Part shown: in pieces, positions 25,745-35,811 of the stretch
How positions within the stretch are numbered: the stretch's first letter is position 1
How the letters are laid out: the number at the start of each line of letters is the position of its first letter
From: Synechococcus sp. NB0720_010
Lineage (GTDB): Bacteria > Cyanobacteriota > Cyanobacteriia > PCC-6307 > Cyanobiaceae
Length of the DNA stretch: 64,000 nt
Assembly: GCF_023078835.1 (NCBI RefSeq)
Contig: NZ_CP090898.1
Coordinates: forward strand, 808,045 to 872,044
Reading direction: 5' to 3'
The notes under the pieces: generated by a model
The model's database searches: none
What the model saw: the letters and a program-made list of their open reading frames with translations, nothing else
Told to the model about the DNA's origin: nothing
Translations under genes and position numbers: made by a program

Positions 25745-27384
25745 CAGAGGCGAGGGCGATCGGCAGGGGCCATCTCACCCACCGGCAAGGGTGCTTTCTG
25801 GGGGTGCAGGGGTGAGTGTTGACTGCCCGCCACCAAGCGATTGAGGGCATTCACAAAGGCCTGGGCAGAGGCCACGACGATGTCGGTGTCGGCGGCATGG
25901 CCCGAGTAGAGCACCCCATCCGCCCGCAGGCGAATCGTGACTTCCCCCATGGCGTCAATGCCTTCGGTGACCGACTTCACCGAGAACTCCACAAGCTCAT
26001 TCGGCACCTGGGCCAGCTGGTTGAGGGCCTGGCAGACGGCATCCACCGGACCGGTGCCAATGGCGGCTTCGGTCAGCTCTGCACCCTCGCTGTTCAGCAG
26101 GGTGACCGTGGCCGTCGGTTGCAGGCTGGTGCCCGTGCTGACCTGCACCAACTTCAGGCTGTAGGTCGCCTGATCCTGCTGCTGCACCTGCTCGCTGACG
26201 ATGGCCTCGAGATCGCGGTCGGAGATCTCACGCTTGCGGTCGGCCAACTCCTTGAAGCGGGCAAAGGCATCGTCGAGGTCCTCGCGCTCGAGGTTGTAAC
26301 CGAGCTCCTCCAGGCGGGCGCGGAACGCACTACGGCCGCTGAGCTTGCCCAAGGAGATGCGGTTATCGGCCAGACCGATGGTGCGGGCATCGATGATTTC
26401 GTAGGTCAGGCGGTTCTTCAGAACGCCGTCCTGGTGGATGCCGCTTTCGTGGGCGAAGGCATTGGCACCGACGATGGCCTTGTTGGGCTGTACCGCCATG
26501 CCGGTGAGGTTGCTCACCAAACGGGAGGTCTTGTAGATCTCCTCGGTGCGGATGCCGGTGAGGGGTTCGCTGCTGCTGACGTCGCGGCCCAGGAAGGGGT
26601 TGAAGTAGCTGCGGCGCACATGCATCGCCATCACCAACTCCTCCAGGGAGGCGTTGCCGGCCCGCTCACCAATGCCGTTGATCGTGCACTCCAACTGGCG
26701 GGCACCGTTTTTCACGGCCTCGAGGAAGTTGGCCACGGCCAAACCGAGGTCGTTGTGGCCGTGCACCGAGATCACCGCTTGATCGATGTTGGGCACATGG
26801 CGGTTGATCCCATCGATCAGCGCACCGAACTCCGAAGGCGTCGTGTAGCCAACGGTGTCGGGGATGTTGATCGTCGTGGCTCCAGCGGCAATCGCAACTT
26901 CGATCACCTGATACATGAACTCCGGATCGGAGCGGCCAGCGTCCTCGCAGGAGAACTCGACGTCATCCACCAGGGAGCGGGCGTAGGCCACCATCTCGCC
27001 GGCGATGCTCAGGACCTCCGCGCGACTTTTGCGGAGCTTGTGCTCCAGGTGGATGTCGCTGGTGGCAATAAAGGTATGGATGCGGCGATGGGCCGCCGGA
27101 GCGACTGCATCCGCGCAGGCCTTGATGTCGCCCTTGGCGGCCCGCGCCAAGCCACAGATCACCGGACCCTCGGCGGTACCGACCGTCTGGGCGATGCGTT
27201 GCACCGCATTGAAGTCACCAGGGCTTGCGAAAGGGAAGCCCGCCTCGATGATGTCGACGCCAAGCCGGGAGAGCTGCTGAGCGATCGCCAGCTTCTCCTC
27301 CAGGTTGAGGCTGGCCCCAGGGGACTGCTCACCATCACGCAGGGTGGTGTCGAAGATCAATACCCGGCCGGGATCGCGGGCCAT
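25744..27384 (-). CDS. leuA: 2-Isopropylmalate synthase
   Basis: This enzyme condenses 2-oxoisovalerate and acetyl-CoA, the first committed step of leucine synthesis. It is 546 residues, the long form. The catalytic [10 protein letters not shown] is at 14-23, and metal-binding HGHNDLGLA follows further along. The C-terminal regulatory domain, which mediates leucine feedback, is present. A hairpin at 27415-27439 lies in the leader. The gene is followed without a gap by a sugar permease gene, an unusual partner. It is preceded by the NYN gene on the same strand. Confidence 0.97.
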   Translation of the reverse strand: MARDPGRVLIFDTTLRDGEQSPGASLNLEEKLAIAQQLSRLGVDIIEAGFPFASPGDFNAVQRIAQTVGTAEGPVICGLARAAKGDIKACADAVAPAAHRRIHTFIATSDIHLEHKLRKSRAEVLSIAGEMVAYARSLVDDVEFSCEDAGRSDPEFMYQVIEVAIAAGATTINIPDTVGYTTPSEFGALIDGINRHVPNIDQAVISVHGHNDLGLAVANFLEAVKNGARQLECTINGIGERAGNASLEELVMAMHVRRSYFNPFLGRDVSSSEPLTGIRTEEIYKTSRLVSNLTGMAVQPNKAIVGANAFAHESGIHQDGVLKNRLTYEIIDARTIGLADNRISLGKLSGRSAFRARLEELGYNLEREDLDDAFARFKELADRKREISDRDLEAIVSEQVQQQDQATYSLKLVQVSTGTSLQPTATVTLLNSEGAELTEAAIGTGPVDAVCQALNQLAQVPNELVEFSVKSVTEGIDAMGEVTIRLRADGVLYSGHAADTDIVVASAQAFVNALNRLVAGSQHSPLHPQKAPLPVGEMAPADRPRL

Positions 27385-27414
27385 GGCGGCTACAAGTCGG
27401 AATGGTTATGAGTT

Positions 27415-27439
27415 AGGCCCACTCTAGTCGGGTGGGCCT
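27415..27439 (-). promoter_or_regulatory. Hairpin in the leuA leader
   Basis: An 8-bp inverted repeat, AGGCCCAC and GTGGGCCT, with a 9-base loop lies about 31-55 bases upstream of the leuA start. No T-run follows on either strand, so it is not an obvious terminator. It may be a leader structure or an operator. Confidence 0.45.
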
Positions 27440-27457
27440 GGATGCGGCTCAGCCGCT

Positions 27458-27970
27458 TCAGTGACCGTCGGTCTTCTCGAGCTGCGGCTTCAGGCTGGAG
27501 AGATCCACAAACCGATCCGCCGCATTACGCAGCTCCCGCGGAACCATGCCTTCGGTGCTCATCAAGACCACCTTCAGCCCCCGGATCCGCAGGACCTCCA
27601 ACAGACGCTCCAGATCACGGCTACCGCTCATCACCCAGACCTCATCGATGCGATGGGCCACGGCCATCAGATCAATGGCGATTTCCACGTCCAAATTGGC
27701 GCGGGCGAACTGCCGTTGATCGGAGTCATGCCCAACTTCCCTCAGGGGCTTGGTGCGAACCGTGAAGCCCAGGCTGGTGAGGGCATCACGGAAGGGACGC
27801 TGATCGGTCGCGTCCTTCAGGCCCGTGTACCAAAACGCTGAGCCGAGCTCGACGCCGGATTGCGCCGTGGCGTACTCCAGCAGCCGACGGGGATCGAAAA
27901 ACCAGCCGAGTTTTTGCTGCACGTAAAACATGCTGTGGCCATCGACCGCCAGAGCCAGCTGCATCCGCAC
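27458..27970 (-). CDS. NYN-domain (LabA/DUF88) family protein
   Basis: The product is 170 residues. It has the NYN (PIN-like) nuclease fold: ALAVDGHSMFYV with the acidic residue D10, NLDVEIAIDLMAVA, and VWVMSGSRDLERLLEVLR. NYN proteins are thought to cleave or bind RNA, and LabA members act in clock-related regulation in cyanobacteria. The acidic residues for metal binding appear preserved. It sits upstream of leuA on the same strand, separated by about 74 bases that contain a hairpin. Confidence 0.85.
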   Translation of the reverse strand: MRMQLALAVDGHSMFYVQQKLGWFFDPRRLLEYATAQSGVELGSAFWYTGLKDATDQRPFRDALTSLGFTVRTKPLREVGHDSDQRQFARANLDVEIAIDLMAVAHRIDEVWVMSGSRDLERLLEVLRIRGLKVVLMSTEGMVPRELRNAADRFVDLSSLKPQLEKTDGH

Positions 27971-28030
27971 CCCTTCACTCCGTCGAGCCTAGAAGTTGCA
28001 CCTAAAGTCGCCTCACTCTGAGCAGGGGCG

Positions 28031-29617
28031 TTGGCCGCAGGACCCGCTGACGCTGGCGATCTAGCGCTTGTTCTACACGCGCACCTGCCGTACGTGCACT
28101 CCAGCGCAGCGGGATCCCTGGAGGAGGACTGGTATTTCCAGGCCCTTCTCGAGTGCTACCTGCCTCTGCTGGACACCCTCGAGGCCGCCGCCGCTGACCC
28201 CAGCCAGCGACCGCGGCTGACCATGGGGCTCTCGCCCACGCTGCTGTCCCTACTGAGCAACAAGGTCCTCAGTCAGCGCTTTATCCCCTGGCTGGAGGTC
28301 CGCCAAGAGCTCTTGCGCCAGGCACCCCAGGACCATGCGGCAGCCGCGGCCGGCCTCGGGCTGCAACTCCAGCGGGCCAAGCAGGCCTGGAAGCAGGCGA
28401 AGGGTGATGTGTTGCCGCGCTTTCAGGCGCTACAACAGCAAGGGGTCCTCGACCTGCTGACCTGCGGTGCCACCCACGGCTATCTGCCACTGCTGCGGGA
28501 TTGCCCCGAAGCCGTGCGGGCGCAGCTATTGACGGCTGTGCGGGAGCACGAACGCCTGCTGGGGGTGCGGCCCCTGGGGATCTGGCTTCCGGAATGCGCC
28601 TACTACGAGGGGCTTGATCGGCTGCTGGTCAGCTGCGGGCTGCGCTACGCGATCCTCGATGCCCACGGCCTGCTGCATGGACAGCCGCGGCCCCGCTATG
28701 GGGTCTATGCACCGATCTGCAGTCCCGGCGGGATGGCCTTTTTCGGCCGGGATAGCGAATCGACCCTGCCCGTCTGGAGTGCCCGGGAGGGCTACCCCGG
28801 CGATCCCAGCTACCGCGAATTCCACCGCGATCTGGGCTGGGATCTCTCCGAACAAGAGCTCCAGCAACGCGGCATCACCAGCCCGCGCCCCCTTGGGCTC
28901 AAGCTCCATCGCGTCACCGGGAGGCAGTGCAGCCTGGAGGCCAAGCAGGCCTACGACCCGGCGCAGGCCGCAGCCACCGTGCAGCGCGATGCCCAACACT
29001 TCCTGGCGGGCCGGGCGCAGCAACTGCAGGACCTCAGCGGCTCGATGGAACGTCGACCGCTCCTGGTCGCCCCCTTTGATGCGGAGCTCTTTGGCCATTG
29101 GTGGTTTGAAGGTCCCCAGTTCCTGGCGGAGCTGTTCCAGCAGGCGCCGCGTCAGGGGGTAGGTCTGGCAACCCTGCGGGAGACCCTGAGCCGAGGCGAT
29201 GCGCTTCAGCTCTGCCAACCGTCCCCCTCCAGCTGGGGGCAGGGGGGCTACCACACCTATTGGCTCAACGAGAGCAATGCCTGGGTGATCCCCGAGTGGA
29301 ACCGGGCCTCGCGGGCGATGGTGGATCGGGTCAGCCGCGGAGTCGGCAGCGAGCAGGCCAGGGACTGGCTGCAGCAAGCGGGCCGCGAATTGTTGCTGGC
29401 CCAAAGCTCAGATTGGAGCTTCATCCTGCGGGCCGGCACCACCACCGAACTGGCCAAGGAGCGGATTGAACGCCATCTCAAACGCTTCTGGTGCCTGATC
29501 GAAGCGATCAACACCAACACCCCTCCACCGGAGGGGTGGCTTGAAGCCGTGCAACGGGAAGACGGCCTCTTTCCCCTGATCAACGCCGCCGACTGGGCCA
29601 GGCTGCCGGCCCCATGA
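28031..29617 (+). CDS. Glycoside hydrolase family 57, 1,4-alpha-glucan branching type
   Basis: The product is 528 residues, the usual size for GH57 branching enzymes. The N-terminal motif LVLHAHLPYVHS, the catalytic nucleophile region WLPECAYYEGLD (E188), and the acid region PFDAELFGHWWFEGP (D350) are intact, followed by the DUF1957-type helical C-terminal domain. The reaction is likely glucan branching in glycogen metabolism. The start is TTG at 28031. The gene overlaps arsS by four bases (ATGA), so they share a transcript. Confidence 0.9.
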   Translation: MAAGPADAGDLALVLHAHLPYVHSSAAGSLEEDWYFQALLECYLPLLDTLEAAAADPSQRPRLTMGLSPTLLSLLSNKVLSQRFIPWLEVRQELLRQAPQDHAAAAAGLGLQLQRAKQAWKQAKGDVLPRFQALQQQGVLDLLTCGATHGYLPLLRDCPEAVRAQLLTAVREHERLLGVRPLGIWLPECAYYEGLDRLLVSCGLRYAILDAHGLLHGQPRPRYGVYAPICSPGGMAFFGRDSESTLPVWSAREGYPGDPSYREFHRDLGWDLSEQELQQRGITSPRPLGLKLHRVTGRQCSLEAKQAYDPAQAAATVQRDAQHFLAGRAQQLQDLSGSMERRPLLVAPFDAELFGHWWFEGPQFLAELFQQAPRQGVGLATLRETLSRGDALQLCQPSPSSWGQGGYHTYWLNESNAWVIPEWNRASRAMVDRVSRGVGSEQARDWLQQAGRELLLAQSSDWSFILRAGTTTELAKERIERHLKRFWCLIEAINTNTPPPEGWLEAVQREDGLFPLINAADWARLPAP

Positions 29618-30639
29618 GCGATCCCCGTCCGTCCCTGCTGGAGCCCCAGGCCCAGCGTGAGCTGCTTATGGCGGCGCTGCCCGCCGAGTTGGCCTTTGAG
29701 CGGAGCTTGGCGGGCCAGGCCGCTGCCGAGCCGGAGCACGACCGGCTACGGGTGCTGCAGCTGAATCTCGGCAAGCTCTGCAACATGCAGTGCTCCCACT
29801 GCCATGTGGATGCTGGCCCCCATCAAGGCCACACCCAGATGGGCGATGCGGTGGTCGACGCCTGCATCGCCGCCATCGAGCGACTCCGCCCTGCGGTGCT
29901 TGACCTCACCGGTGGAGCACCGGAACTGCACCCGCGCTTTCGCGATTTGATTCGTGCGGCACGCCAACGGGGCTGCCACGTGATCGACCGCTGCAATCTC
30001 ACGGTGCTGCTCCTGCCAGCCCTCTCGGATCTGGTGGGTTTCCTGGCGGAGCACCAGGTGGAGATCGTGGCCAGCCTGCCCCAGCCGGAGGAGACCAGCA
30101 CCGATGCGCAACGGGGCGATGGCACCTGGGAGGCCTCGATTGAAGCCCTGAGACGTCTCAATGCCAACGGCTACGGCCAGGGGCAAAGCGAGCGTCAGTT
30201 GACCTTGATGAGCAATCCGTGCGGCACCCAACTGCAACAGCTCACCGCCTGCGACGAGCTGCGCTGGAAACGGGAGTTACAGGAGAAAGCCGGAGTCCAA
30301 TTCGATCGTCTGATCGGCCTGAACAACATGCCGATCGCCCGCTTCCTGCAGCAACTGCAGGCCGATGGTCACGTCAACTGTTATTTGAAGCTGCTGCAGG
30401 GCGCCTTCAATCCCAGCGCCCTCGCCGGTCTGATGTGCCGCGACACGCTTTCAGTGGCCGCCGATGGCTCGATCTACGACTGCGACTTCAACCAGATGCT
30501 GGACCTACCGCTGAGCGGAGGGGCCGACATTCGCTCCATCGATCTCGAGCAGTGGAAGGCACAGCCGATCCGTTGGGGCAACCACTGCTTTGGCTGCACC
30601 GCAGGCCAAGGGAGCTCCTGCGCAGGCGCTACGGCTTAA
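29614..30639 (+). CDS. arsS: Arsenosugar-type radical SAM protein ArsS
   Basis: This is a radical SAM enzyme of the ArsS/selenobiotic family. The iron-sulfur site is C56-x3-C60-x2-C63 (CNMQCSHCHVD). The C-terminal domain has the family motifs NPSALAGLMCRDTLSVAADG, YDCDFNQMLDL and the ending NHCFGCTAGQGSSC, which likely binds an auxiliary cluster. It is 341 residues. Family members act in converting dimethylated arsenic to arsenosugars. No arsM or arsenic regulator is in the window. Its tail overlaps crtL convergently by 11 bases. Confidence 0.92.
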   Translation: MSDPRPSLLEPQAQRELLMAALPAELAFERSLAGQAAAEPEHDRLRVLQLNLGKLCNMQCSHCHVDAGPHQGHTQMGDAVVDACIAAIERLRPAVLDLTGGAPELHPRFRDLIRAARQRGCHVIDRCNLTVLLLPALSDLVGFLAEHQVEIVASLPQPEETSTDAQRGDGTWEASIEALRRLNANGYGQGQSERQLTLMSNPCGTQLQQLTACDELRWKRELQEKAGVQFDRLIGLNNMPIARFLQQLQADGHVNCYLKLLQGAFNPSALAGLMCRDTLSVAADGSIYDCDFNQMLDLPLSGGADIRSIDLEQWKAQPIRWGNHCFGCTAGQGSSCAGATA

Positions 30640-31876
30640 GCAGACGCAGCACCAAGGGCAACTCACGCCCCTGCTGCTGCATCAAGCCCCAACGGACAGT
30701 CCAGGGGGCGACGGCAAACAGCCGCAGCATCGCCGCGATCAACGCGGGAAGGGTGAGGGTATTGGTCAAGAACCCATACCACTGCTCACTGGGCAGGGCG
30801 AAGAACGTGGCAAAAAACTGCCGGAGTTGGTCTTCGGGATAACGCATCAGCTTCTCCAGGCCAAAGCGATAGAGGGCGTGCTTGCGCTGCAACTCGAGCG
30901 GCCACAGCGCCTGCCAGGCCTCACGCGCGAGGGACGGCGCAGAACGGTTGCCATCGGCAAGGCCAACGGCGATGGCCTCTGCCAGCAGCGGTGCCCGCCG
31001 CAGCAAGGAGCCCACCATGTAGCCCGAGGCGGGATGGACCAAGGTGGCGGCGCCTCCGAAGGCCAGCAACTGCTGCTCCAAATCCGGCAGGGGCATGTTC
31101 ATCGGGAAGAGGCAGAACTCCTCCTCCTCCATGGCGAGCAGCTCAACACCGCGATGGGCCAGCCGCTTCAGCAGACGATCCTTCAAAACCGCGTAGGGAA
31201 CGGCCGGGGCCAGGGCCAAGGAGGTTTCCTCCACGAAAAAGCGACCTTCGCCGAAGTCCATCGCATACAAAAACGTTGGAGCTCCGCAGCGGCGCTCCGC
31301 CTCACTGAGGTGATCGCAGCGGTAATCCATCAGGACAAATTGGCCGGGCTCCACCGGGGGCTTGGAGAAGCGCCCAACAATTCCGTAGGCCGCCTGCCCC
31401 GCCACCGGACCTTCATCCGGGCGCCTGAGGAACGGGCTGTGGTGGCCGCTGCAATCAATCACCAGGCGCGCTTCGAGGCGCTCCCCTTGATCCATCGTCA
31501 CCACCGAACCCTGGCTGTGGTGCTCAATCCCGGTGACTGCAGCGCAGGTCCAGGGCACACCAGCGGCTTGGCAGGGGGTCAGCCAGTGGCGCTGCAGCGC
31601 AGCCTTGTCGAAGAGGCCGTAGTCGATGCCATGGGCAAAGGCCTCGGTCCCGAGCGCTGCACCGAAGTAACTCGTGGTGTGGCTCCAGCGGTGTCCCAAC
31701 AGATGGGCCATCCCCAAAGCATCCACCTCCGGTCCCCAGATGCCGTAGGTGTTCCGCCATGGCGCTTCGGGCGAGGTAGGAGCCACACCCGCCACACTGA
31801 CGCCCCGCTCAACCAGGGCTGCGGCGATGCAAAGGGCCGCAGGGCCAGCGCCGATGACGAGGACGTCAACACCCAT
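30629..31876 (-). CDS. crtL: Lycopene cyclase (CrtL type)
   Basis: This flavoprotein cyclises lycopene ends to give beta-carotene-type rings. It is 415 residues. The FAD-binding motif VIGAGPAAL is at 6-14, and the cyclase block WRNTYGIWGPEVDALGM follows. A conserved VDCSGH-like motif (LVIDCSGHHSP) and FLYAMDFGEGRFFVEETSLA are also present. Picocyanobacteria carry more than one CrtL; which ring specificity (beta or epsilon) applies cannot be decided from sequence alone. gyrA lies upstream on the same strand. Confidence 0.92.
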   Translation of the reverse strand: MGVDVLVIGAGPAALCIAAALVERGVSVAGVAPTSPEAPWRNTYGIWGPEVDALGMAHLLGHRWSHTTSYFGAALGTEAFAHGIDYGLFDKAALQRHWLTPCQAAGVPWTCAAVTGIEHHSQGSVVTMDQGERLEARLVIDCSGHHSPFLRRPDEGPVAGQAAYGIVGRFSKPPVEPGQFVLMDYRCDHLSEAERRCGAPTFLYAMDFGEGRFFVEETSLALAPAVPYAVLKDRLLKRLAHRGVELLAMEEEEFCLFPMNMPLPDLEQQLLAFGGAATLVHPASGYMVGSLLRRAPLLAEAIAVGLADGNRSAPSLAREAWQALWPLELQRKHALYRFGLEKLMRYPEDQLRQFFATFFALPSEQWYGFLTNTLTLPALIAAMLRLFAVAPWTVRWGLMQQQGRELPLVLRLLKP

Positions 31877-31923
31877 GAATCAGGCCATTCACCCTGTGGG
31901 CGATCGAACGATCGCCCCGGTGA

Positions 31924-34554
31924 TCAGACATCCGCGCTAACGGCCTCGCTGCTGGCGTCCTCGCCCGACTCCTCGTCCTCCTCCAGGGCTGGCGGAACCA
32001 GCACCACTTCGGAGAGGCGATCCCCACTATCGAGGCGTTGCAGCTTCACGCCCGTGGCGGCACGGGACTGCTGGGGCACCGCGTCGGCTTGCATCCGCAC
32101 GATCACACCGCGCTCGCTGACCAGCAGCAACTCCTCACCAGCACCAAGCACCCGCAGGCCCACGAGCACATCGCCGTCCCGGCGGAACTTCATCGCCCGC
32201 AGGCCCATGCCGGCGCGCTTCTGGAGGCGGAACTGATCCACAGGGACCCGCTTACCCAGGCCGCTGGCCGAGGCCACCAAAACCCATGGCCCCTCGCTGG
32301 GCGCCACATCCTCTGCATCGTCCTCGTCGCTCGCAGCACTGCTGCCCTCGACACGGTCGGCAAGTTCCACCGGGAGCACGTCCATGCTCACCAGCTGGTC
32401 CCCAGGCCGCAGGTTCATCGCCCGCACGCCCCGGGCGGTACGGCCCAAAGGCCTCAGCTCCTCATCGCTGAGGCGGAAGTGGATGGTCATGCCATTGCGC
32501 GAGCCGATCAGGACGCTGTCGCCCGGCTGGGCAAGGCGGACCCAGGTCAGGGCGTCGCCCTCTTCCAAGGAGATGGCAATCAAGCCATTGGAGCGGATGT
32601 TGGCGAAGGCCGAGAGACGGGTGCGCTTGACGTAGCCACCGCTGGTGAGCATCACAAGAACGGCGTCCTCAGTGAACTCACTCACCGCCAGCAGTGAGGT
32701 GATCTGCTCCTCCCGCGGGATCGGCAACAGCTGGACGATGGGCGTGCCCTTGGCCGCACGACTGCACATCGGCACCCGGTAGGCGGGCACGGTGTAGACG
32801 ACGCCACGGTCGGAGAACAGCAGCAGCGAGTCGTGGTCGTTGCAGCTGATGAACAGACGGACCGCCTCTTCCCCTTGGGTTTTGGTGCCGGCCTTACCGC
32901 GGGTGCCGCGGCTGGTGGCCTCGAACTCACTGACCGGCATCCGCTTGAGGTAGCCGTTCTCGGTCAGCAGCACGACGGAGCGCTCGTTGGCGATCAAATC
33001 GATGTCTTCGAGACCGCCTTCGACATCGAGAATCTCGGTGCGGCGTGGGGAGTCGTAGCGGGAGCGGATGACGCCCAGCTCGTCGGTGATCAGGCCATAG
33101 ACCCGCTCCTTGCGGGCCAGGATGTCCTTGTAGTCCGTGATCTTGGCGAGCAGATCCTCGTGCTCGAGGCGAATCTTGTCGGCCTCAAGGGCGGTGAGGC
33201 GGCGAAGCTGCATCTGCAGGATCGCGTCCGCCTGAACTTCACTCAGTCCAAATTGCTCAACCAGCTCCAATCGGGCGCTGGCGGTATCTGCAGCACCGCG
33301 AATCAGGGCAATGATGGCGTCGAGATTGTCGAGCGCAATCAGCAGGCCCAGCAGAATGTGGTCGCGCTCTTCGGCCTTGCGCAGCAGGTATCGCGTCCGG
33401 CGCTCAATCGTCTCGACCCGGAAGTCGAGGAAGACCTGCAACATCTTTCGCAGGGTGAGCAGCACGGGCTCGCCATTGACCAGCGCCAACATGTAGGCAC
33501 TGAAGTTGCTCTGCAGCGGCGTGAGCTTGAACAGGTTGTTCAGCACCACCTGGGGGTAGGCATCCCGACGCAGCTCAATGACGATCCGCATCCCGTCGCG
33601 GTCGGATTCATCGCGGATATCCGCGATGCCTTCGAGCTTTTTGTCATTGACCAACTCAGCAATGCGCTCAATCAGCGCCGCTTTGTTGGTTTGGTAAGGC
33701 AGCTCGGTGATGATCACCGCATCGCGATCGGGGCGCCCCTTGGCCTCAACCGTCTCAATCGCAGCGACGCCACGCATCGTGACGGAGCCGCGGCCCGTTT
33801 CGTACATCTCACGGATGCCGCGGCGGCCAAGGATTTGGCCACCCGTGGGGAAGTCGGGTCCCGAGACGTAACCCGTTAACTCGCGATCGGTGAGTTCAGG
33901 GTTGGCGATGAGGGCCAGCAGGCCATCAATCAGCTCGGTGAGGTTGTGGGGAGGAATGTTGGTGGCCATGCCCACCGCAATTCCTGTCGATCCGTTCAGC
34001 AAGAGCTGGGGGATGCGCGCAGGCATCACCGTTGGCTCTTGCTGCGAACCGTCAAAGTTGTCGATGAAATCGACGGTTTCGCTCTCGATGTCCTCGAGAA
34101 GGCTGTCGGTGGTGAGAGCCCTAAGCCGCGATTCGGTGTATCGCATGGCGGCCGGGGGATCGTTATCCACCGAACCGAAGTTGCCGTGACCGTCGATCAG
34201 CGGCATGCGCATGGAGAAGTCCTGCGCCATGCGCACCAGCGCGTCATACACAGCCGTATCGCCGTGGGGGTGGTACTTACCCAGCACCTCCCCCACAACA
34301 CGGGCGCACTTTCTGTAGGGCCGATCGCTCGTCAGGCCCAGCTCGTACATCGCATACAGGATGCGGCGATGCACAGGTTTGAGACCGTCGCGGGCATCGG
34401 GCAGGGCCCGTCCCACGATGACGCTCATCGCGTACTCCAGATAGGAGCGCGACATCTCGTTGCGAAGGTCAGCCTGAATAATTCGGCCGTCGGATCCGCC
34501 TGGTCCTTCTCCGTCCCCCGCGGGCATCTCACGGGGTTCGGTTGGATCCGCCAT
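31924..34554 (-). CDS. gyrA: DNA gyrase subunit A
   Basis: Gyrase introduces negative supercoils with GyrB. The protein is 876 residues. The active tyrosine is Y139 in AMRYTESRL. The quinolone region reads [10 protein letters not shown], with Thr at the position of E. coli Ser83. The six beta-pinwheel repeats of the C-terminal domain are present. The GyrA box, needed for DNA wrapping, is not the classic QRRGGKG; the equivalent stretch reads SRGTRGKAG, as expected for a cyanobacterial variant. An acidic tail ends the protein. Confidence 0.97.
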   Translation of the reverse strand: MADPTEPREMPAGDGEGPGGSDGRIIQADLRNEMSRSYLEYAMSVIVGRALPDARDGLKPVHRRILYAMYELGLTSDRPYRKCARVVGEVLGKYHPHGDTAVYDALVRMAQDFSMRMPLIDGHGNFGSVDNDPPAAMRYTESRLRALTTDSLLEDIESETVDFIDNFDGSQQEPTVMPARIPQLLLNGSTGIAVGMATNIPPHNLTELIDGLLALIANPELTDRELTGYVSGPDFPTGGQILGRRGIREMYETGRGSVTMRGVAAIETVEAKGRPDRDAVIITELPYQTNKAALIERIAELVNDKKLEGIADIRDESDRDGMRIVIELRRDAYPQVVLNNLFKLTPLQSNFSAYMLALVNGEPVLLTLRKMLQVFLDFRVETIERRTRYLLRKAEERDHILLGLLIALDNLDAIIALIRGAADTASARLELVEQFGLSEVQADAILQMQLRRLTALEADKIRLEHEDLLAKITDYKDILARKERVYGLITDELGVIRSRYDSPRRTEILDVEGGLEDIDLIANERSVVLLTENGYLKRMPVSEFEATSRGTRGKAGTKTQGEEAVRLFISCNDHDSLLLFSDRGVVYTVPAYRVPMCSRAAKGTPIVQLLPIPREEQITSLLAVSEFTEDAVLVMLTSGGYVKRTRLSAFANIRSNGLIAISLEEGDALTWVRLAQPGDSVLIGSRNGMTIHFRLSDEELRPLGRTARGVRAMNLRPGDQLVSMDVLPVELADRVEGSSAASDEDDAEDVAPSEGPWVLVASASGLGKRVPVDQFRLQKRAGMGLRAMKFRRDGDVLVGLRVLGAGEELLLVSERGVIVRMQADAVPQQSRAATGVKLQRLDSGDRLSEVVLVPPALEEDEESGEDASSEAVSADV

Positions 34555-34599
34555 TCGTGACAGCTTTGATTAGAACGCATTTTATCGGTACTTGCGCCT
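34555..34599. promoter_or_regulatory. Divergent intergenic region of gyrA and the DUF39 gene
   Basis: These 45 bases are AT-rich relative to the surroundings. On the minus strand TAAAAT (34579-34584) could be the -10 box of gyrA. On the plus strand a TTGATT element is present. Both genes must be driven from this short region or from within each other. Confidence 0.35.
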
Positions 34600-35742
34600 G
34601 TGTCTGCCTCCCCTGGGTCAACCCCCACTCGGAGCGAGACAGAACTGCTGCAACTGCAACGGGACGGGGAACTCCAGGTCCGCAGCGCTACGCAATTTCG
34701 TGAGCTGGCCCAGGCGCGAGGACTGGAGCAGGCCTACCTGGAGACCCACGTCGTCGTTGCCAGCGACGCCGAGCTGATGCAGCAGGCCACGCTGGTCCTG
34801 CACCTAGGGCCAAGCGATCCACCGATCCGGATTCGTCAGTTCCGTTTTGGCCCTGCTGAAGGCCACGGCGGTCACGGCAATACCGATCTCGTGATCCCGA
34901 TGGGGACCGGGGGCGCGGCCCTGCTCAGCGCACTGCTTGCGGGGCAACGTCTGCCCCTCTCCATTGGCGGGACGCCGAGTCAGCAGCAGCCGAAGGTTGA
35001 GCTGGAGACCGAACTCGGCCTGGAGGACATCCCGTGTGGCCGCCTGCTGCTGCACCGCGGCATCAGCGAAAACGGCGTAGTGGCGGTCAGCAGTCGAGAA
35101 GGCCTCACCCCAACCCCCTGGGGGCCCGTGCTCGGCCCATGGACCAGCGCGCTCTACAGCTGCCGCGGTCCAGGAAGCATCGGTCTGAGCATGCCTGGCT
35201 TGACGGCCCTTGGAGCGGGATCCCCCGTCCTGGTAGGGGGAGCCATCGGCTGGGTCAGCGGCCCTGGAAGCGGCCACAACCCCAAAACGAAACGAAGCAG
35301 GGACGGGTTTGCGCTCGGGCCCGGGGCCTGCTGTGCCCTGGAGGTGGACCTGCATGGACTCAGGCCATCGGCCATCCGGGCGACCCGACTTGCCGACGGC
35401 AGCAGCGGCCTGCTCGTGGCCATCGCCGCCCCCATCCCGCTGTTGAGCCTCAGCACTGCGGAGCAACTGACAGCAACAGCCGAAGAACTGTCAGCGCCGG
35501 TCTTGGACTACGGCATCCCCAGGCGGGTGCGTCCCTCCCCCGCAAGCGCCCGCTACAGCGAGCTGCACAGCGGATCCATTCGGCTCGGTGATCGGCAACT
35601 CACGGCCGCACCAGCCCACAGCCCCCGGCTCGCGGCGGAAGCCGAAGCGCAACTGGCGGAGATGCTGCAAAGCGATGCCTTCCCCCTGCGCCTGCCCCTC
35701 GCACCACTGCCCAGCGACCGGACTGTGCGGGCGCTGAACTAA
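34600..35742 (+). CDS. DUF39 / HcyBio homocysteine-biosynthesis-type protein
   Basis: The product is 380 residues from the GTG at 34600. It matches the archaeal homocysteine-biosynthesis family (DUF39): SDPPIRIRQF, the glycine-rich PVLVGGAIGWVSGPGSGHNP, LLVAIAAPIPLLS and the ending VLDYGIPRRVRP...YSEL. In methanogens this protein helps form homocysteine from aspartate semialdehyde. Of the cysteines implicated in the archaeal protein, the position preceding SDPP is not Cys here (ATLVLHLGPSDPP), while one Cys remains in LEDIPCGRL. It lacks the ferredoxin/CBS parts. Reaction in cyanobacteria is unproven. Confidence 0.82.
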   Translation: MSASPGSTPTRSETELLQLQRDGELQVRSATQFRELAQARGLEQAYLETHVVVASDAELMQQATLVLHLGPSDPPIRIRQFRFGPAEGHGGHGNTDLVIPMGTGGAALLSALLAGQRLPLSIGGTPSQQQPKVELETELGLEDIPCGRLLLHRGISENGVVAVSSREGLTPTPWGPVLGPWTSALYSCRGPGSIGLSMPGLTALGAGSPVLVGGAIGWVSGPGSGHNPKTKRSRDGFALGPGACCALEVDLHGLRPSAIRATRLADGSSGLLVAIAAPIPLLSLSTAEQLTATAEELSAPVLDYGIPRRVRPSPASARYSELHSGSIRLGDRQLTAAPAHSPRLAAEAEAQLAEMLQSDAFPLRLPLAPLPSDRTVRALN

Positions 35743-35811
35743 CACCAACCGAACCGACAACGATCAAAAACGGCCGTAAGCTCCCGGACCATTGATCTCA
35801 AACCCCAAGCC

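Noticed and set aside
25816-27411. A 531-codon open frame on the plus strand, opposite leuA
   Set aside because: It is the antisense shadow of leuA in GC-rich DNA. The protein is rich in His/Gly/Ala/Leu with no family features, while the minus strand shows full LeuA motifs.
30590-32236. A 548-codon plus-strand frame across crtL
   Set aside because: Shadow frame over crtL and the end of arsS, with no protein-family signals.
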